A stretch of DNA of 64,000 nucleotides from Undaria pinnatifida (GCA_012845835.1 JABAKD010000020.1:14908471-14972470); one strand, 5' to 3'. Shown: positions 42,301-53,960, counted from the stretch's first letter. Numbers and translations: made by a program. The notes: generated by a model not told the origin, from the sequence alone.

Positions 42301-45300
42301 AGGGCGATCTATGTTGATGGCAGTTTTCACCGGGGATACCAATAATGTGGGGGGGACTTCGTGGAAAGAAAATAAAGCTCATTCCCCGGGGATTACACAG
42401 CGTTATTACCGCTTTTTCGGCGTTTTGGAGAGGGGGGGTTGTACTCAGTTTGTGCATAGCCGTAGTCGTATGACCATAGACCCTCGCATCCCTACTCTGC
42501 CGGGACGAAGCACGTCAGGTTTTCACCAACCAGGCAGACATTGCTTGCACCAAGCACGAAGCGCCGTGAGGTATTCGGCGAGTCGTAGAAGGGTGAACTG
42601 CATCCTTCCAAGAACCGCTCGTCAGACGGACTTCGGCACCATGTGTCTACTTTCTTGCTTATGGATGGCAGCAGAGTTACTTTGTTTCCTGATGTGGCCA
42701 CTCCAGCGACAGCAATGGGTAGTATTATGTAACTGCCTCGTGGGTGCGTCACCATATCCGCATTACGTGATGCGATCATTCCCCTTGTGCGGAGTTAGGG
42801 TTCTCCACCCCGTGTGACTGCCAAGAAAAAAAAAACAAACGGTACCCAGGTTGTCTGGCTCACGCAGTGACTGGCATGTTTTACAGTGTCATTGCCAACC
42901 AACACCAACCCCAATATACGTATAATATTTTACAGCGTCGGTGAAAACCGAGGCCAACTTCAATATATATATATATATGAGGGGGTGGGGGGGCAACGCA
43001 TTGGCAGGGCGTTGACATAGGATATTATGGTGCATGTACGAAGGCTATTGGTGTTCCTACGAGGTGATTTGTTACGTAACTTCATGAGCATGCATCTGCG
43101 AGTGAATAGCGTTTTTTTTTTTTTTGGTCATGACTTTCCTCTCCAGCTCAACTCGTAATTTAGAGGCTTCGTCTTCAGCGAGCTTCTGGGCATGCCGTGG
43201 TCACAGGTATCTCCCCCCGCCCCCCCCCCCCGGTACGTGCCTTCATTTGCATCGCGCATAGGGTCCACAGCATTCCTACTTTTCAGCTTTTCATGATCGT
43301 CGATTTGATTCGAACTCCGCCAACTCGCCTTCTCGCACTTTCGGCGTGCCAACTTGTATGAATCAGTCCCTTGCGGGACTCAAACGTACGACCTCGACCT
43401 GAATAGTTACCCCGGCATATTGTTGAACCACGTCAACACCGGTTTTCGTGTTTTTGGTGGCGTTTGGGCACCAAAGGCACGGGAAGATGCGCGCATGATG
43501 CTGTTGTAGAAGCGGCGGGAATGAGGAGCGCGACAGATGCACGAGCAACTCGCACATACGACACAAATGTCAGTCATTCCAAACCGGAGAAGACCGCACC
43601 CTCCGCACCCTGCAGCGGACACTTGGAATGATGGATCCGTTTTCGTCCGCTCGTGTGCCCCCCAACCCCCCCAGACATCCTCCCGTGCCCGACCATTGTA
43701 TCACGAGCACAGAAGATCTCCTCCAGAATAATTCCGAATACGGTAGCCAATAGTGTACAAGTTCATCAGGTATCACCATTGTCGATGCTTATTTGTTTGA
43801 AGATGTTGTATACAGGTAGTAGGCTCGTGGCCCATCGCCTCGTCCGGGAACGAAGCATCGGCCAACCCTATTTTACGTGTCAGACGATATGCACTATTAT
43901 GCCAGCCGGTCGCCCCAGTGGTCTATTGAGAGTGGTAACTCGAACGCTACTATTCATATAATTGGTTCTGGAGTTCGAATCTCACGCGTGGGTCCGACAG
44001 TTGAGTTTGTTTTCAAAAATCAAATCAAAATAACTGCTACGAACGCCTAATAATATGAATGGAAGCGTGGGCAGGCGCATCTCGATGCAAGTCGACGAGG
44101 GAAGAAAGGGTAGGACATATTTTCGCGATAAAATGAAGGCACGTAGCGTATTGGGGACGGGAGGGAGAGCCTGCTCAGTGACTCTGGTACTGAGTTACGT
44201 CTACGGATTAAGATGAAGAAAAGTGCAAGGAAAAAGATGGGATGAACAACAAAACTAGAACAAGAACCAAAAATGGCACACAAGTATTAGAGTACATCTA
44301 GGTAATGTAATTTGTGTCGTACTTGGTAACTTGTTTGCCGATATGCTCGGCGTAATTTCCCGCCAACCTTTTCTGAGTATTTAGAATCGCCTCCCCTCGC
44401 ATGTCACGCTTTCCGATCGATGGGCGATTGGTTGGAATGTGACGGGGGCGGTGTAATTGTCTAAGGGGCCAGGGGCTTACGACTTACCATAATGGTACCA
44501 AGTGTGGTACCTGGTATGACTTATGCCGGTCGCCCCGGTGGCGTATCAGGTTATCCTCGAGCCTGGTATAGGTCAGTTTCGTGAGTTCGAACCCCCTCGA
44601 GTGCGTACTTGTATAAATCCGTGGTGACTTTTTCTTGTGCACAAATTGACTTGCGGAAAACGCGAGAGCGTGAGTGAGTTAGCAACACTTGATGAAGAAT
44701 CGACGAGCAGTGGGATTGCTGAATCCTATGCGCGATAAAAATTGAAGGCAAGAACCGGGGGGGAGAAGGGACGACACCTGTGACCACGGCTTGTCCAGAA
44801 GCTGGAATGTAGAAGTGTGATAGTATGACCGCAGGCAGAATTTGGCGCGAATATGATGCACCTGGTTCAGACATGAGCAGCAGTAGCGCGTACGGTTAGT
44901 GTGGAAAAACAAGTTGCATGCAGGGCAGCGCTATTACTGCCGCCCATACAATCCGGCGCTCGTTTTATATTCCGTTTACGACTTTGTTCTAGTTTGCACG
45001 TGCGCGCGTGTACCTGCTGGTGTGTTTTTTGGTTTCCCATCTGCCATCTTCGCTATTAATGGTACTTTTGGTACTAGGTATGCGATGTACTCTGTCCCTC
45101 GCCTTCCCCCCACCCACCCATCCACCTACCCACTCACCCTCCCTTTCACCCATCCACCCCCTTTCTCGTGTTCTCAGGAAATGTACTCCGGGTGCAACCT
45201 CATCCGCGTCGGGTACAGCAACTTGCAAAACGTCACGGTCAAGGGCAACACGGAGCGGTCGTGGGACTTTAACATCGGCCCCCCGCTCGAGGGGGCTCTA

Positions 45301-48300
45301 CCCCCAGGTACCAACCCCGCTCCTTCCAGCGTCGCCGGCGGCGGGGGTGCCGGTAGCGCAAGCGCGGGCTTCCGCCGCGCAGGTGGCTCCCCCCCCACGG
45401 CCCAGACGACCCCCAACGCCCCTCCGTCGGCGGCGCACCGACAGACCCCCCAGCAGAGTTACTCGTCGCAGCAGCAGTACTCCCCTTACTCGGCAGCGCA
45501 GCAGCAGCAGCAGCAGCCTTCCCCCTATGCCCCCCCCCCCCCCCAGCAGCAGCAGCCCTACAGCACCCCCCAGCAGGCGTACGTTACACCCCCCGCGCAG
45601 TCAGCTTACGCCCCCCAACAGGCCCAGCAGCAGCAACAGCAAACACCTTACAATAACGGTGCAACCCCGTACGCACAGCAGCAGCAGCAACCCACGAACG
45701 GCGGTGGTGGCGGCAGTGGCGGCGGCGGTGGCGGCGGCATGCCGGCCAGTGGTGGGACTTACACCCCAGGACCCTACGCCCAGCAAGGTTACCCTCCCCC
45801 CTACGGACAGGGACCGCCCCCGCCCTTCTCCCAGCCGCCCTATACCCCTCAGCCGTACGGACAACATAATTACCCCGGGCGAGCCCATCCCCGGGGTGGT
45901 GCCGCCGACGACAGCGCAGGAAGCAACACCAACACCAACGGCGCCGGCGGCGCCGCTTCCAGCCCAGGCTCCGGGACTTACTCCCGCCCCCCTGCCCAGC
46001 CCCCGGCGAGCTTCTACCCAGCGTCCGGCGGCGGCATGCCCCCCCAGGGAGGGGGCGGCCCATACGGCAGCATTCCTTTCTCCTCGGAGCGAGGCCCTGG
46101 AGGGTTCGGGTCGATGGGGATGGGCTCGGGGAGACCTCTGCCGCACTCGGGAAGGCCTGGCCGGGGGGGCGGCGGCGGCGGCTTGGGCGCTGGCGGCCCG
46201 GGTGGCGGCGGCGGCGGAGGCCAGGGGAGAGCGGGGGGGTACGGGGGGGGCGGGGGGGCGGGGGGGTTAAGAGGCCCGGCAGGCGGGGGCGGGGCGGGCA
46301 CGAACGGGCTGCTGCAACCGCCGTCCATTCATCGGCAGAGCCCGCACGACGGCGGAGGAGGCGCAGGAGGTGGCGGCAGCGGCAACGCCTACCGGCCTCA
46401 GATGAGGTAATAAACTAAGAGGAAGGGAGTAGTGGCTAGTGGCAGGATGGAGGCCTCCACCACAGGTTCCACCTTGTGGTTCAGGACCTGTTAGAAGCGG
46501 TTGGTATTGTTTGGGTGATTGGTTTGGTGTTTTGGATGTTTGGATGTCCGCGAACTGCTGTTGCTGCTGCTGCTGTATAATTATGGTCGGTGTCCCACCT
46601 CACCCTCCTATGTCGCTGGACTGACGTTGCCTGCCTTGGCCTAGCATGGCCGATGTCCTCATGGTTTCACCCCAGGCATTCATATATTTTGGGGGAGAGC
46701 GGTGGGTTCGATGTGTTGTCCTGTGCTCCACCCCAGTCTGACGGCGGATGTGGGTGAATGTTTCCCCCCTGTTATTTCTGGAAAATTGCTAGATTCCCTG
46801 CTTCCCCGTACTGCCTTTCCCCATGCCCCCACCCTTGGTACCCTGTACCATACTTTACGCCTCAGTTTCCCCCTTCCCCCCATGAAGAACGCGGCATTCG
46901 GTGCCAAACCCTCCCCCCCCCCCCCCCCGCGGTGCCCCTGTACCCCTGTCCCCCCCCCCCCCCGCGCCCCCCTCCCCCCCCCCCCCCCGTCGCTGCCCCC
47001 CCCCCGCGATGCCCCTGCCCCCCCCCCCCCCCCCCCCCCGGCCCCCCGCCCCCCCCCCCCCCTCCCGATTCCCCTCGTTCTCTACCTTGGCGGCGTTCAC
47101 ATGGATGTGTCGGACACGGACTCAACCAGGTTCCGCTCGTCTGACAAAAAGTCGACCGGCGCATCGCCGGGGGGTGCAACGAAGTCAAGGTCCCGCATGC
47201 CCCGTCTTGACCCCCTCCACATTCAGGCTCTGACGGCTCCGGCGGCGAAGAAATCGGCCCGCTACCGGGCACCAGAGGAGGAGGTTGAGGGGGAGGCTGG
47301 GAAGGGTAGGGGCGACGCTGCTGCTGCTGCTGCTGCCACCGCCGCCGCCGTTGCGATTGCTATTGGCGGTGGGGTCCTGCCCGGGTTCGTGAAAGGGTCG
47401 ACGAGCTTGGAAATCGGGACCGGTAAGAAGGATGAGGCAGGGGTTGGGGGGGGTGGGGTGGGTAAGAAGAACGCTAACAAGCGGGAGGCAGCGGAGATGC
47501 TGGGGCCCGATGCCGCGGACCAGCTTGCCGCAGCTACAGCCAAGGTGCGGGTGAGTGACGTGGTGGAGGAGGATGGGGAGGGGAAGAGGGCCAACAAGCG
47601 CGAGGCTGCGGAGATGCTTGGTCCCGACGCGACGGATCAGCTGGCGGCGGCAACGGCCAAGGTTAGGGTTAGCGACGACGGTGACGGGGAGGACGTGTCT
47701 TCGAGGGGCGGCAAGGCGACGCAGCACGGGGCGGAAGGACAGGGGGGGAGGGAGGGGGTTGGGTCGGCGGCGACGGCGGAAGGAGCAACCGAGGGCAAGA
47801 GTAAGGTGGATGTGGAGGCGGCGGAGGCGGCGGTGGCCGGTGGGGAGGAAGGGGAGAAGGAGGACCGTAAGGAAACGGCTCGCAATGGTACGGCTGTTGA
47901 TGGATCCGTGTTGGATGTTGTGGGTGAAGATGGTGTTGTCGCGGGAAGGACGCGGAACCGGGCGTCCCGGCGCGGGAGTAGTAGTAATGGGGGGGAAAGG
48001 GGGGGTAAACCGGTAGAGGAGAAAAAGGCCGGCGGCCGCGACCGCGGTGGTGCGACGGTCGAGAGTCAAGGTGAAGACTCAACCGGCCCGCGAGAAGCCG
48101 AAGAGGAGGTGGTCGGGGAAACTGTGCAGAACGAGAATGCCAAAGGCACGGGAGAAGAAAAACAAGGCGATGAAGGAGGAGGAGGAGAAGGCGGAGATGC
48201 GGTCGACGCGGTCGACGTAGACCGTCAAGTGAGTAGGCAGGAGGAGGCGGACCCGTCTAAGGTTGAACCCGCAGCAGATGTAGAACCGGACAACGGTGCC

Positions 48301-51300
48301 GGCGGCGGTGATGCCGGTGGCGGTGGTGGGGGCGACGGCAAGGTTGACGAGCCTGTGGAAGGCGATAAGGGTGGGGAAGGAGAGGCTGGCGCCGAGGGGG
48401 AGGAGGCGAAGGTGAAGAACCACACGGACGATGACGACGAGGAGGGGGAGAGCAAGGGCGTCGACGAAGGCGAGGCGGAGAGGGTGGACGTGGGGGCTTG
48501 GGCGGCGGCGGCTCCGCCGGGACGCTCGCCCATCCTGATGGTGCTGCATGTTGACACGCACGAGCTCAGCCCTAGCGCCCTCTGCCAGCTTTTCGGACTG
48601 TACGGTGACGTCATCAAGGTGATAACACCTTCTGGTGCCAGGTTCTGGCATCATTTTGTACCTGGTAAAGGTTTGTCTTGATATTTAGTGGCCGCGTAGA
48701 TACGCACACGACAGTTTGCTGGCTGGAACAATTTTTCTTTGGTTAAGGTAAAAATGTCGCCCTTTTAATTGCATTAACTCTTCCCGCTCAGGCCGATCCC
48801 CCAGACATCTCGGGCTGTTAACGCTTATGTTCTGGCTTCTAAACTCTCATATCAATATTGCTCGACAACGGTGTGTTGAGGGGGCGGGGGGGCATGTTCC
48901 AGCATAAGGGCAGCATGCTCTTTTGTGCCTTTTGGAGGAGGCGTGCTTCCTGTTTGCTCTTTGCAGGAAAACCAAATTTGAATGAGTATGCCCACGGAGT
49001 TGTCGGCGATTCTGCGTCTACGCTGTTGTCTTGATGCACGCGTCGTGCGATTCGCGTTAGGTGTCTCTTCGCCAGATTTCAACGACCTCCCCGTCACATT
49101 TAGTAGCTGGTGAGACCACAGTATCAGCTTGCGCTGCCAGAGTAATAACGGGGACCGCCGATAGGGACAGCTCGCGCTATCACTATCATGGGAACTGAAG
49201 GACATGCCAACGAACGCTGGATTGCGAATGCTATTGAGTTAAATTGACACGATGTATATGAAAATACGTGGAAGTGTGATGAGCGATAGCATTATTTTTC
49301 CCCATCCGCCGTAGGATGATTAAAAATATGAAAAAATCAGCGGTACGTTTCTGACCGTTTTTTTCCCGTCATTGATCGACGACCTTTTTCACGATATACC
49401 GGTCTATGCGACCTCTACACGGGCACGCCGTGACCGCCCTCCCCCCCCCCTCCTCCCCATGCGCACCCTGTAGGTTAAAACAAATCTCAGCATGCTGAAA
49501 GAAGTCCTCGCCGTCCTCCGCAACCCCTTGTTTCGCTTGAAACCCACAGGTGAAGCTCGTTACGAGCCGCGGTATGGCTCTCGTGCAGATGAGGTACCCC
49601 GTCCAGGCTATCAACGCCCAACGTCTTCTCGATCAGGTGAGACCGCGAGTGACCAGCCCCGTCTCCGCCCTGCCCGCCCCAGCCCGGCCACCGCCCGATT
49701 TGTTTTGGTCCTCCTTGTTGCGCGTGAACATGAGGCGCTTACTGCTCCGCAAACGTGAGCTGAGCACCTCAAAAAGCAGCGCTGAGTTGTCGGAAGTGGG
49801 GTATACGATACGAGGTTGCGCACCTCACTTTTCTTGTTTGCCAAACGGGGGTCGTTTGTCAATGGGCGATATTTTCTGCCCCCCAGAAGTTGCGGAGGCT
49901 GGCCTGACAGCGGTGTTGGGACGTGACGCGTTCCTTCTCTCTCTTCGACTTTTCTCTCTTCGAGGTATAGTAATGTGTTAGTGCAGCACCAATGAACAGG
50001 ATTGGCCCGTTTTGCCGCACGTAGGTATTCACATTGATGGTTAGATGCTCCATGACACACAATATGTTGTTTCCGTCTCCCTCTCTTTGAGCCTCTTCTG
50101 CGCAGTCCGGGCTGAACGAATTAATGGTGGGGCCAGGAGTTGCCCTACTAAAGCCCTTTTTCATTTTTGTCAAGGGGCTGTTTGCTTTTGAAAGTATTAC
50201 CGATTATACTTTGTATTATAGATGAGCTCTGGATTGGACGGAATGAATTGGTTGTCCCCAGCCTGGCCGTGTGATACGTCGGTCGCGGCCGTGACTCAGC
50301 CAATAGAGTTCACGCCATCTGTGGCCGACCCTGCGCTGCCCTGTCCTTCCCCCCATCTGCTCGCTTTTCGTCGTCGTGTTTTGCTTGGCCGATCGACGAT
50401 GACTCCACCGCAGACGCCTCTATGCGGCATGGTCTTGGAGGTGAAGACGTCTAGCCAGTGGACCATCAACGACCCAACGGCCACCGACTTCAGCGAGTAT
50501 CAGGGAATGCACAGGCGAGTGCTCCGCCGATCGTTGCGCGTTTTTATTGTAATGCAGTGCCACCGATATGCGTTCCCGTGCTGTTCCCGACTTTGTACTG
50601 ATCGTTACGTAATTTTACATACTTTTTTTTCTGTCTACTGCTGCTATTAGTGGTAGTGAGATATACAGTCGAAGCCGGCGCGCGATTCTCACGGCTCTAT
50701 GTAAGAAGTGAGTGTGTTGATAAAGGTGGAGTGCTGAGGTTAATTGTTGGTGGATGTCGCCAGAAACAATTAGTTACGCGCTTTAGAGTGCTTCATTCGC
50801 GCTGTAGCCTGTGCCTTTGCCGTTTTGTGTTCAGCGGTCCTAGTACTATCTTGAGCACGACAATTTCGCTCTTTTGCTCACCAGGAGCATTGCGTGAGGT
50901 GCCGACACAGACAAGTGTTTGTCGAAGGAAGGGCCGATTTTGCGTTCGTATCGTTCGTCTTTGATCCCGCCGCCGCCGCGTTTCGAGTCTTGCGAGCGAA
51001 GACGTCCTTGTTACGTTTTCCCCCCGAGGGCAACTGTGCGCACCGGTTCACAAGAGGCCGTATTGGCCCAGAACCATGTTGGCAAATGACCTTACGGGTT
51101 GCGCGTCCAAACGTGAGTACCCCCTCCCCCTGGCGCCAATACGCTCACTTTTTTCGTTCGTAACCGTCGCGTGCGTGCGCATGCTCAGGTACGAGATGGC
51201 TCCGTCGCCCGAGGACTCTCGCTACCGCGACTCCCTGTCGCCGCCGTGCTCCACCCTGGTAGTGGACAACGTGTCTCCTGACGTTTCTACGGAAGAGATC

Positions 51301-52114
51301 ACCGCTATTTTTGCCAAGGTGGGCATGAGTAGGGATTCTGTTTTTCATGTACATGTTTGACCTCCACCGCGTTTCAAGCTTCGGTGCGAAGGCGCGGATG
51401 TGCATCTGTGAGCGTACTACCAGGTAGACGTTATCTTGCCCTCGTCACCGTTCTCCCTCTCGCGACGGAGCTAAACCGTAAATGCACACTACGGGTGTTC
51501 TTTGGTGTTGCCAACAGGTCGTCGTAGCCGTTGTTGACTAGCCACATGGGTGGGTAACTCTAGGCCCTCCTTTTATTGAATCGAATAGCCAAGTTGTCGA
51601 CCCTCTGGACCGATTTTAGGGTAGATATGGTTAATATGCTTCGATCGCTGAGTGGTCTCCTGGTGTGCATCTACCACTAGTCGGGGTGGGCTAGTGTTAT
51701 TGGCTTCGTGGGTAACATGTGTTAGTAGACATTACGTGTAAGGGATCATATGAGCTGTTAATTGTTACCTCTGCGAGTAGGTGATCGCAGCAGTGCAATG
51801 TTCAAGGGTGTGTGGCGCCGGGTGGGAATGTCTCGTTGTGCCGTTTATGGTCCCGAAGAAATATCACGTTCTTTTGTGTCGTTCCTTAATGAATTATGCT
51901 ATTTGGGTGACGGTTGGCGTAGAGGGGGGCTGTGTACATGTGCCTTGCTCTGCCAAAAGCCGTCAAGTGTTTTTTTCGTCGCTTGTACGGTCGCCTTCTG
52001 TTGATGCCTCTTGGTGTTTAGTGGCAAGGTAAACCCTTTCGTAGAGCCAAAACTTCATGGATTATTCCATTTTCTCGTCCACCCTTCCCATGTTTTTTTT
52101 GTACGCCCTCCTTT

Positions 52115-52148
<34 letters not shown>

Positions 52149-52415
52149 CTTTAGCATGGAGCCGTCTCGTCGGTTGACCTCGACACAAACGCCCAAGCCC
52201 CCCCGGACGCCTCGTCAGTGCCGCCCGCCGCGGGGAGCAGTAGCAACCTGGAACCTAAGCCGTCCGTGCAGGCCCTTGTCCACATGGAGGCTGATGGCCG
52301 CGTTGGCGCGACGGAGGCCGCGGTGCATGCCCTCATAATGATCCACAACCTCACCGTGCACGAGCGCAGGCTGCGCGTGTCGTTCCTGAGTGGAGAGCGC
52401 CACGTTGAGAAGTGA
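36310..52415 (+). CDS. Polypyrimidine tract-binding protein / hnRNP-L-like RNA-binding protein with three RRMs and a very long low-complexity linker
   Basis: PTB/hnRNP-L proteins bind pyrimidine-rich or CA-rich RNA and regulate splicing. Coding exons are 36310-36483, 37059-37208, 45178-46406, 47130-48618, 49550-49636, 50414-50514, 51189-51318 and 52155-52415. They total 3621 nt, about 1206 aa, with all phases matching. The first RRM spans exons 1-3: NVLLVRVTDIVHPVT, IFSRFGKVDKIVMF, GFQALVQMAD, then EMYSGCNLIRVGYSNLQNV and NTERSWDFN. This last block is the diagnostic PTB signature. The second RRM runs from PILMVLHVDTHELSP through FGLYGDVIK and GMALVQMRYP to GMVLEVKTS. The third is STLVVDNVSPDVSTEEI, FAKHGAVSSVDL, ALVHMEADG and RRLRVSF. 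Between RRMs 1 and 2 lie about 840 residues: Q/P/Y/G-rich in exon 3, Ala/Glu/Gly-rich and acidic in exon 4. The start of exon 4 is the weakest boundary; 46737 is also phase-compatible. Intron 2 is nearly 8 kb. Intron 6 begins with GC. Confidence 0.9.
38244..38312. repeat. 33-bp tandem duplication
   Basis: CTTGCATGCCTTACTCCCGC and AAGGCAACGT recur once in tandem with a single C to A change; each unit can fold through TTGC/GCAA. Confidence 0.8.
38414..39555. mobile_element. Composite palindromic element with nested inverted repeats
   Basis: Arm 38590-38985 (GACATTCGTTTCGCCGCC ... CGAGACAACATCTGGAGAAG) is repeated in inverse orientation at 39150-39530. A second arm, 38414-38560 (CCCCGATGTAGGCCATAGAT ... 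AAATCCACCGAAAAGG), is inverted at 38990-39140. The structure resembles a foldback element or nested insertions. Its open frames show no recognisable protein. Confidence 0.8.
40667..40930 (-). mobile_element. tRNA-derived SINE, copy 1
   Basis: On the minus strand the head reads GTCCACGGTGGTCCGATAG (A-box-like) and GTAGGTTCGAATCTC (B box). The shared body follows: CCTATGCGCGATAAAAATGA, AGGCAAGTGCCGGGG, GACACCTGTGACCACGGG and GAGTTGAGCTGGAGAGTAAA. Confidence 0.78.
42430..42665 (+). repeat. Dispersed repeat family D, copy 3, in PTB intron 2
   Basis: Full-length match to the 2868-3110 copy: GTACTCAGTTTGTGCATAG, TATGACCATAGACCCTCGC, AGCACGTCAGGTTTTCACC, ACTTCGGCACCATGTG. Confidence 0.7.
43131..43435 (-). 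mobile_element. tRNA-derived SINE, copy 2
   Basis: The minus-strand head contains CGTGGTTCAACAATATGCCG and TACGTTTGAGTCCCGC. The body contains CCTATGCGCGATGCAAATGA, AGGCACGTACCGGGG, ATACCTGTGACCACGGC and GAGTTGAGCTGGAGAGGAAA. Confidence 0.75.
43905..44180 (+). mobile_element. tRNA-derived SINE, copy 3
   Basis: The head GTCGCCCCAGTGGTCTATTG plus GGAGTTCGAATCTCACG has A- and B-box spacing typical of Pol III promoters. The body is decayed but keeps CGCGATAAAATGAAGGCACG and GGGGACGGGAGGG. Confidence 0.72.
44525..44825 (+). mobile_element. tRNA-derived SINE, copy 4
   Basis: Head GTCGCCCCGGTGGCGTATCA and TGAGTTCGAACCCCC; body CCTATGCGCGATAAAAATTG, AAGGCAAGAACCGGG, GACACCTGTGACCACGGC and CCAGAAGCTGGAATGTAGAA. 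Confidence 0.8.
46890..47075. repeat. Poly-C tracts at the end of PTB intron 3
   Basis: Several runs of 9-18 C separated by G-containing interruptions, just upstream of the inferred acceptor at 47127-47129. They may serve as an extended pyrimidine tract, or be Pro-coding if the alternative acceptor at 46736 is used. Confidence 0.75.
49107..49330 (+). repeat. Dispersed repeat family H, copy 2 (PTB intron 4)
   Basis: GACCGCCGATAGGGACAGCT, GCGCTATCACTATCATGG, GAAGGACATGCCAACG, GAAAATACGTGGAAGTGTG and TTATTTTTCCCCATCCGCCG match 23282-23570 at clearly above background identity over about 210 bp. Confidence 0.75.
52118..52154 (+). promoter_or_regulatory. ~28-nt poly-C pyrimidine tract before last PTB exon
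   Basis: An unbroken C run leads directly to GGCTTTAG and the last exon. It lies in the transcript of a pyrimidine-tract-binding protein, so an autoregulatory role is conceivable but unproven. Confidence 0.45.
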
Positions 52416-53960
52416 AGAAGAGCTTCCCCAACGCGGGCGAGAACAAAAGCACCACCACACACATGTGGAATTAGTCAGGGGTTTCCGTTCTGTCAGGGGG
52501 CGTGCCTATCGGCTACGTTCCGTAGCAGCTTTGCTATCAACTTTTGGAGGATCATGTGGTGGCTGGGTGGGGCACTATTGTACCAGTATGACTAAGACGC
52601 CCGCTTCTAAAACGTATCATGGGGGTTTGGGTGTGCTTGAAGTTGCCCCGTAGTTTTATTAGTACAAGCGGCAAGCGGCGAAGGGAGGGGTTGTGTCCAC
52701 TGTCGGGCGGTGTGTATACTTTCTGCGTTTTTTTTTGCGTTTTTTCTGCGCTCCGACGGGTTTTAATGTTTCTTGCCTAACACGCTCCCCAAAGAGTGTT
52801 TGAGGGCGGAGAGTGAAGCACGTTGGTTTTCGCGGTGGGATGGGCGGAACATCCTCCCCCCCCCCCCCCCACCACCACCACCGCCGTGATGCTACCGATA
52901 TGTGATGGCGTTTATCCTCGATTTGTTTTCAAGTTTGTTTTTTCGTGACACCAGGTGGCATTCCTAGCGGTCGCCCTCTGGTCGGGCGGGGTGCCAGCTC
53001 ACGGCTGGTTAGCTGTCGTGGTTGGCTGCAGCTGCTGCAAAGCTGCATGCAGGAGGTTTCTTTAATTTCTCGTCGGGCATTTCTGTGTTGGGTGGGGCGC
53101 GGGGACTTTTGGGAGGGGGGGGGGCTTTGACGAGGCTGCCGCGGCTTTTAACTGTCTGCGGCGACATGTCGGTGTCGATCGCCACTTTGTGTAATGCTGG
53201 TTGAGTGCGTCCTCTGTAACGTCAACGATCTCCTTGAGCCGTTTGAAGGTCGCGGCGGACTTGCTTGTCCGGCAACCTGTACGACCGAGGCGTAATAATG
53301 CTTCTTGCGAGAGAGAAAATTATTCGGTGCCCCAGCCTTTAGATAGAGTAGTAGGCTAAAACTCGCCTCAGGTCGGGTGTTTTAGGGCTGGGGGATCTAT
53401 CAACCCGTATCGATCGATGTATATGATACCGTCGCGGCGGTGTGTGTATGTCAGTCAGGTCTCGTCAGAAAACACTCAGCTTGCGCTCTGACGAGAAATC
53501 GTTGATCGGTCATTCGAGTAAAAATGAGAAGGAAGAGGCGCAGTAACCCTTTATGGCAAGGGAAAAAAAGTACTGTCAGAGACCAAACGTTCGATGCTGT
53601 GCTTTGTTGGTTCAAAATGGCCGCGCCCCGACGGCTAACCGAACATCCGGGGCGACCTTGTCGGCTACAAAGGAGCCCCCCCAACCAGCGGGCTAATGTA
53701 CCCAACCGCGTAATAAACTGCAGGACGGTGAGGCCCGACCGGCGGCATGCGTCCACGGTCTCCGCTACATGTGCGCGTTTGTTGTTTCACCTAACCTGGA
53801 GTACTGCCGGGCACATGTTATGTTTTTTTCTTGTTCACGCTGCTTTCCCTGATCAATCCCATCCTCGTCTAATTCCTGCCTCGACAAGGGGGAGTCTACC
53901 GCCGTCCACGCGTTGCCATTGCGCCTGTGGCCTGGCCCCACCTAAAAAATCCCGGCCCCC
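52416..53960. other. Interval between convergent PTB and unidentified genes
   Basis: Contains the PTB 3' UTR region, a C-tract at 52856-52870 followed by ACC triplets, and a G-tract near 53116-53126. No exon could be supported here. Confidence 0.5.

Larger units (their letters stand above)
37209..45177. other. 8-kb second intron of the PTB gene
   Basis: It interrupts the first RRM between ADMQ and EMYSGC. The donor CAG|GTGCGA and acceptor TTCTCAG are both phase 0. The intron is filled with repeats: a composite inverted repeat (38414-39555), four SINEs, family D copy 3 and simple repeats, including an AT-dinucleotide run near 42965. No independent gene is supported. Confidence 0.75.

Noticed and set aside
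43905-44005. Functional tRNA gene
   Set aside because: A- and B-box-like sequences are present, but the acceptor stem does not pair properly, no cloverleaf closes, and three similar copies share a downstream body, so a SINE fits better.
45008-46270. 420-aa Pro/Ser/Arg-rich open frame overlapping PTB exon 3
   Set aside because: Alternative-frame shadow of a GC-rich exon; the other frame carries the PTB signature EMYSGCNLIRVGYSNLQNV.
47185-48069. 294-aa Arg/Pro-rich minus-strand frame
   Set aside because: Antisense shadow of PTB exon 4.
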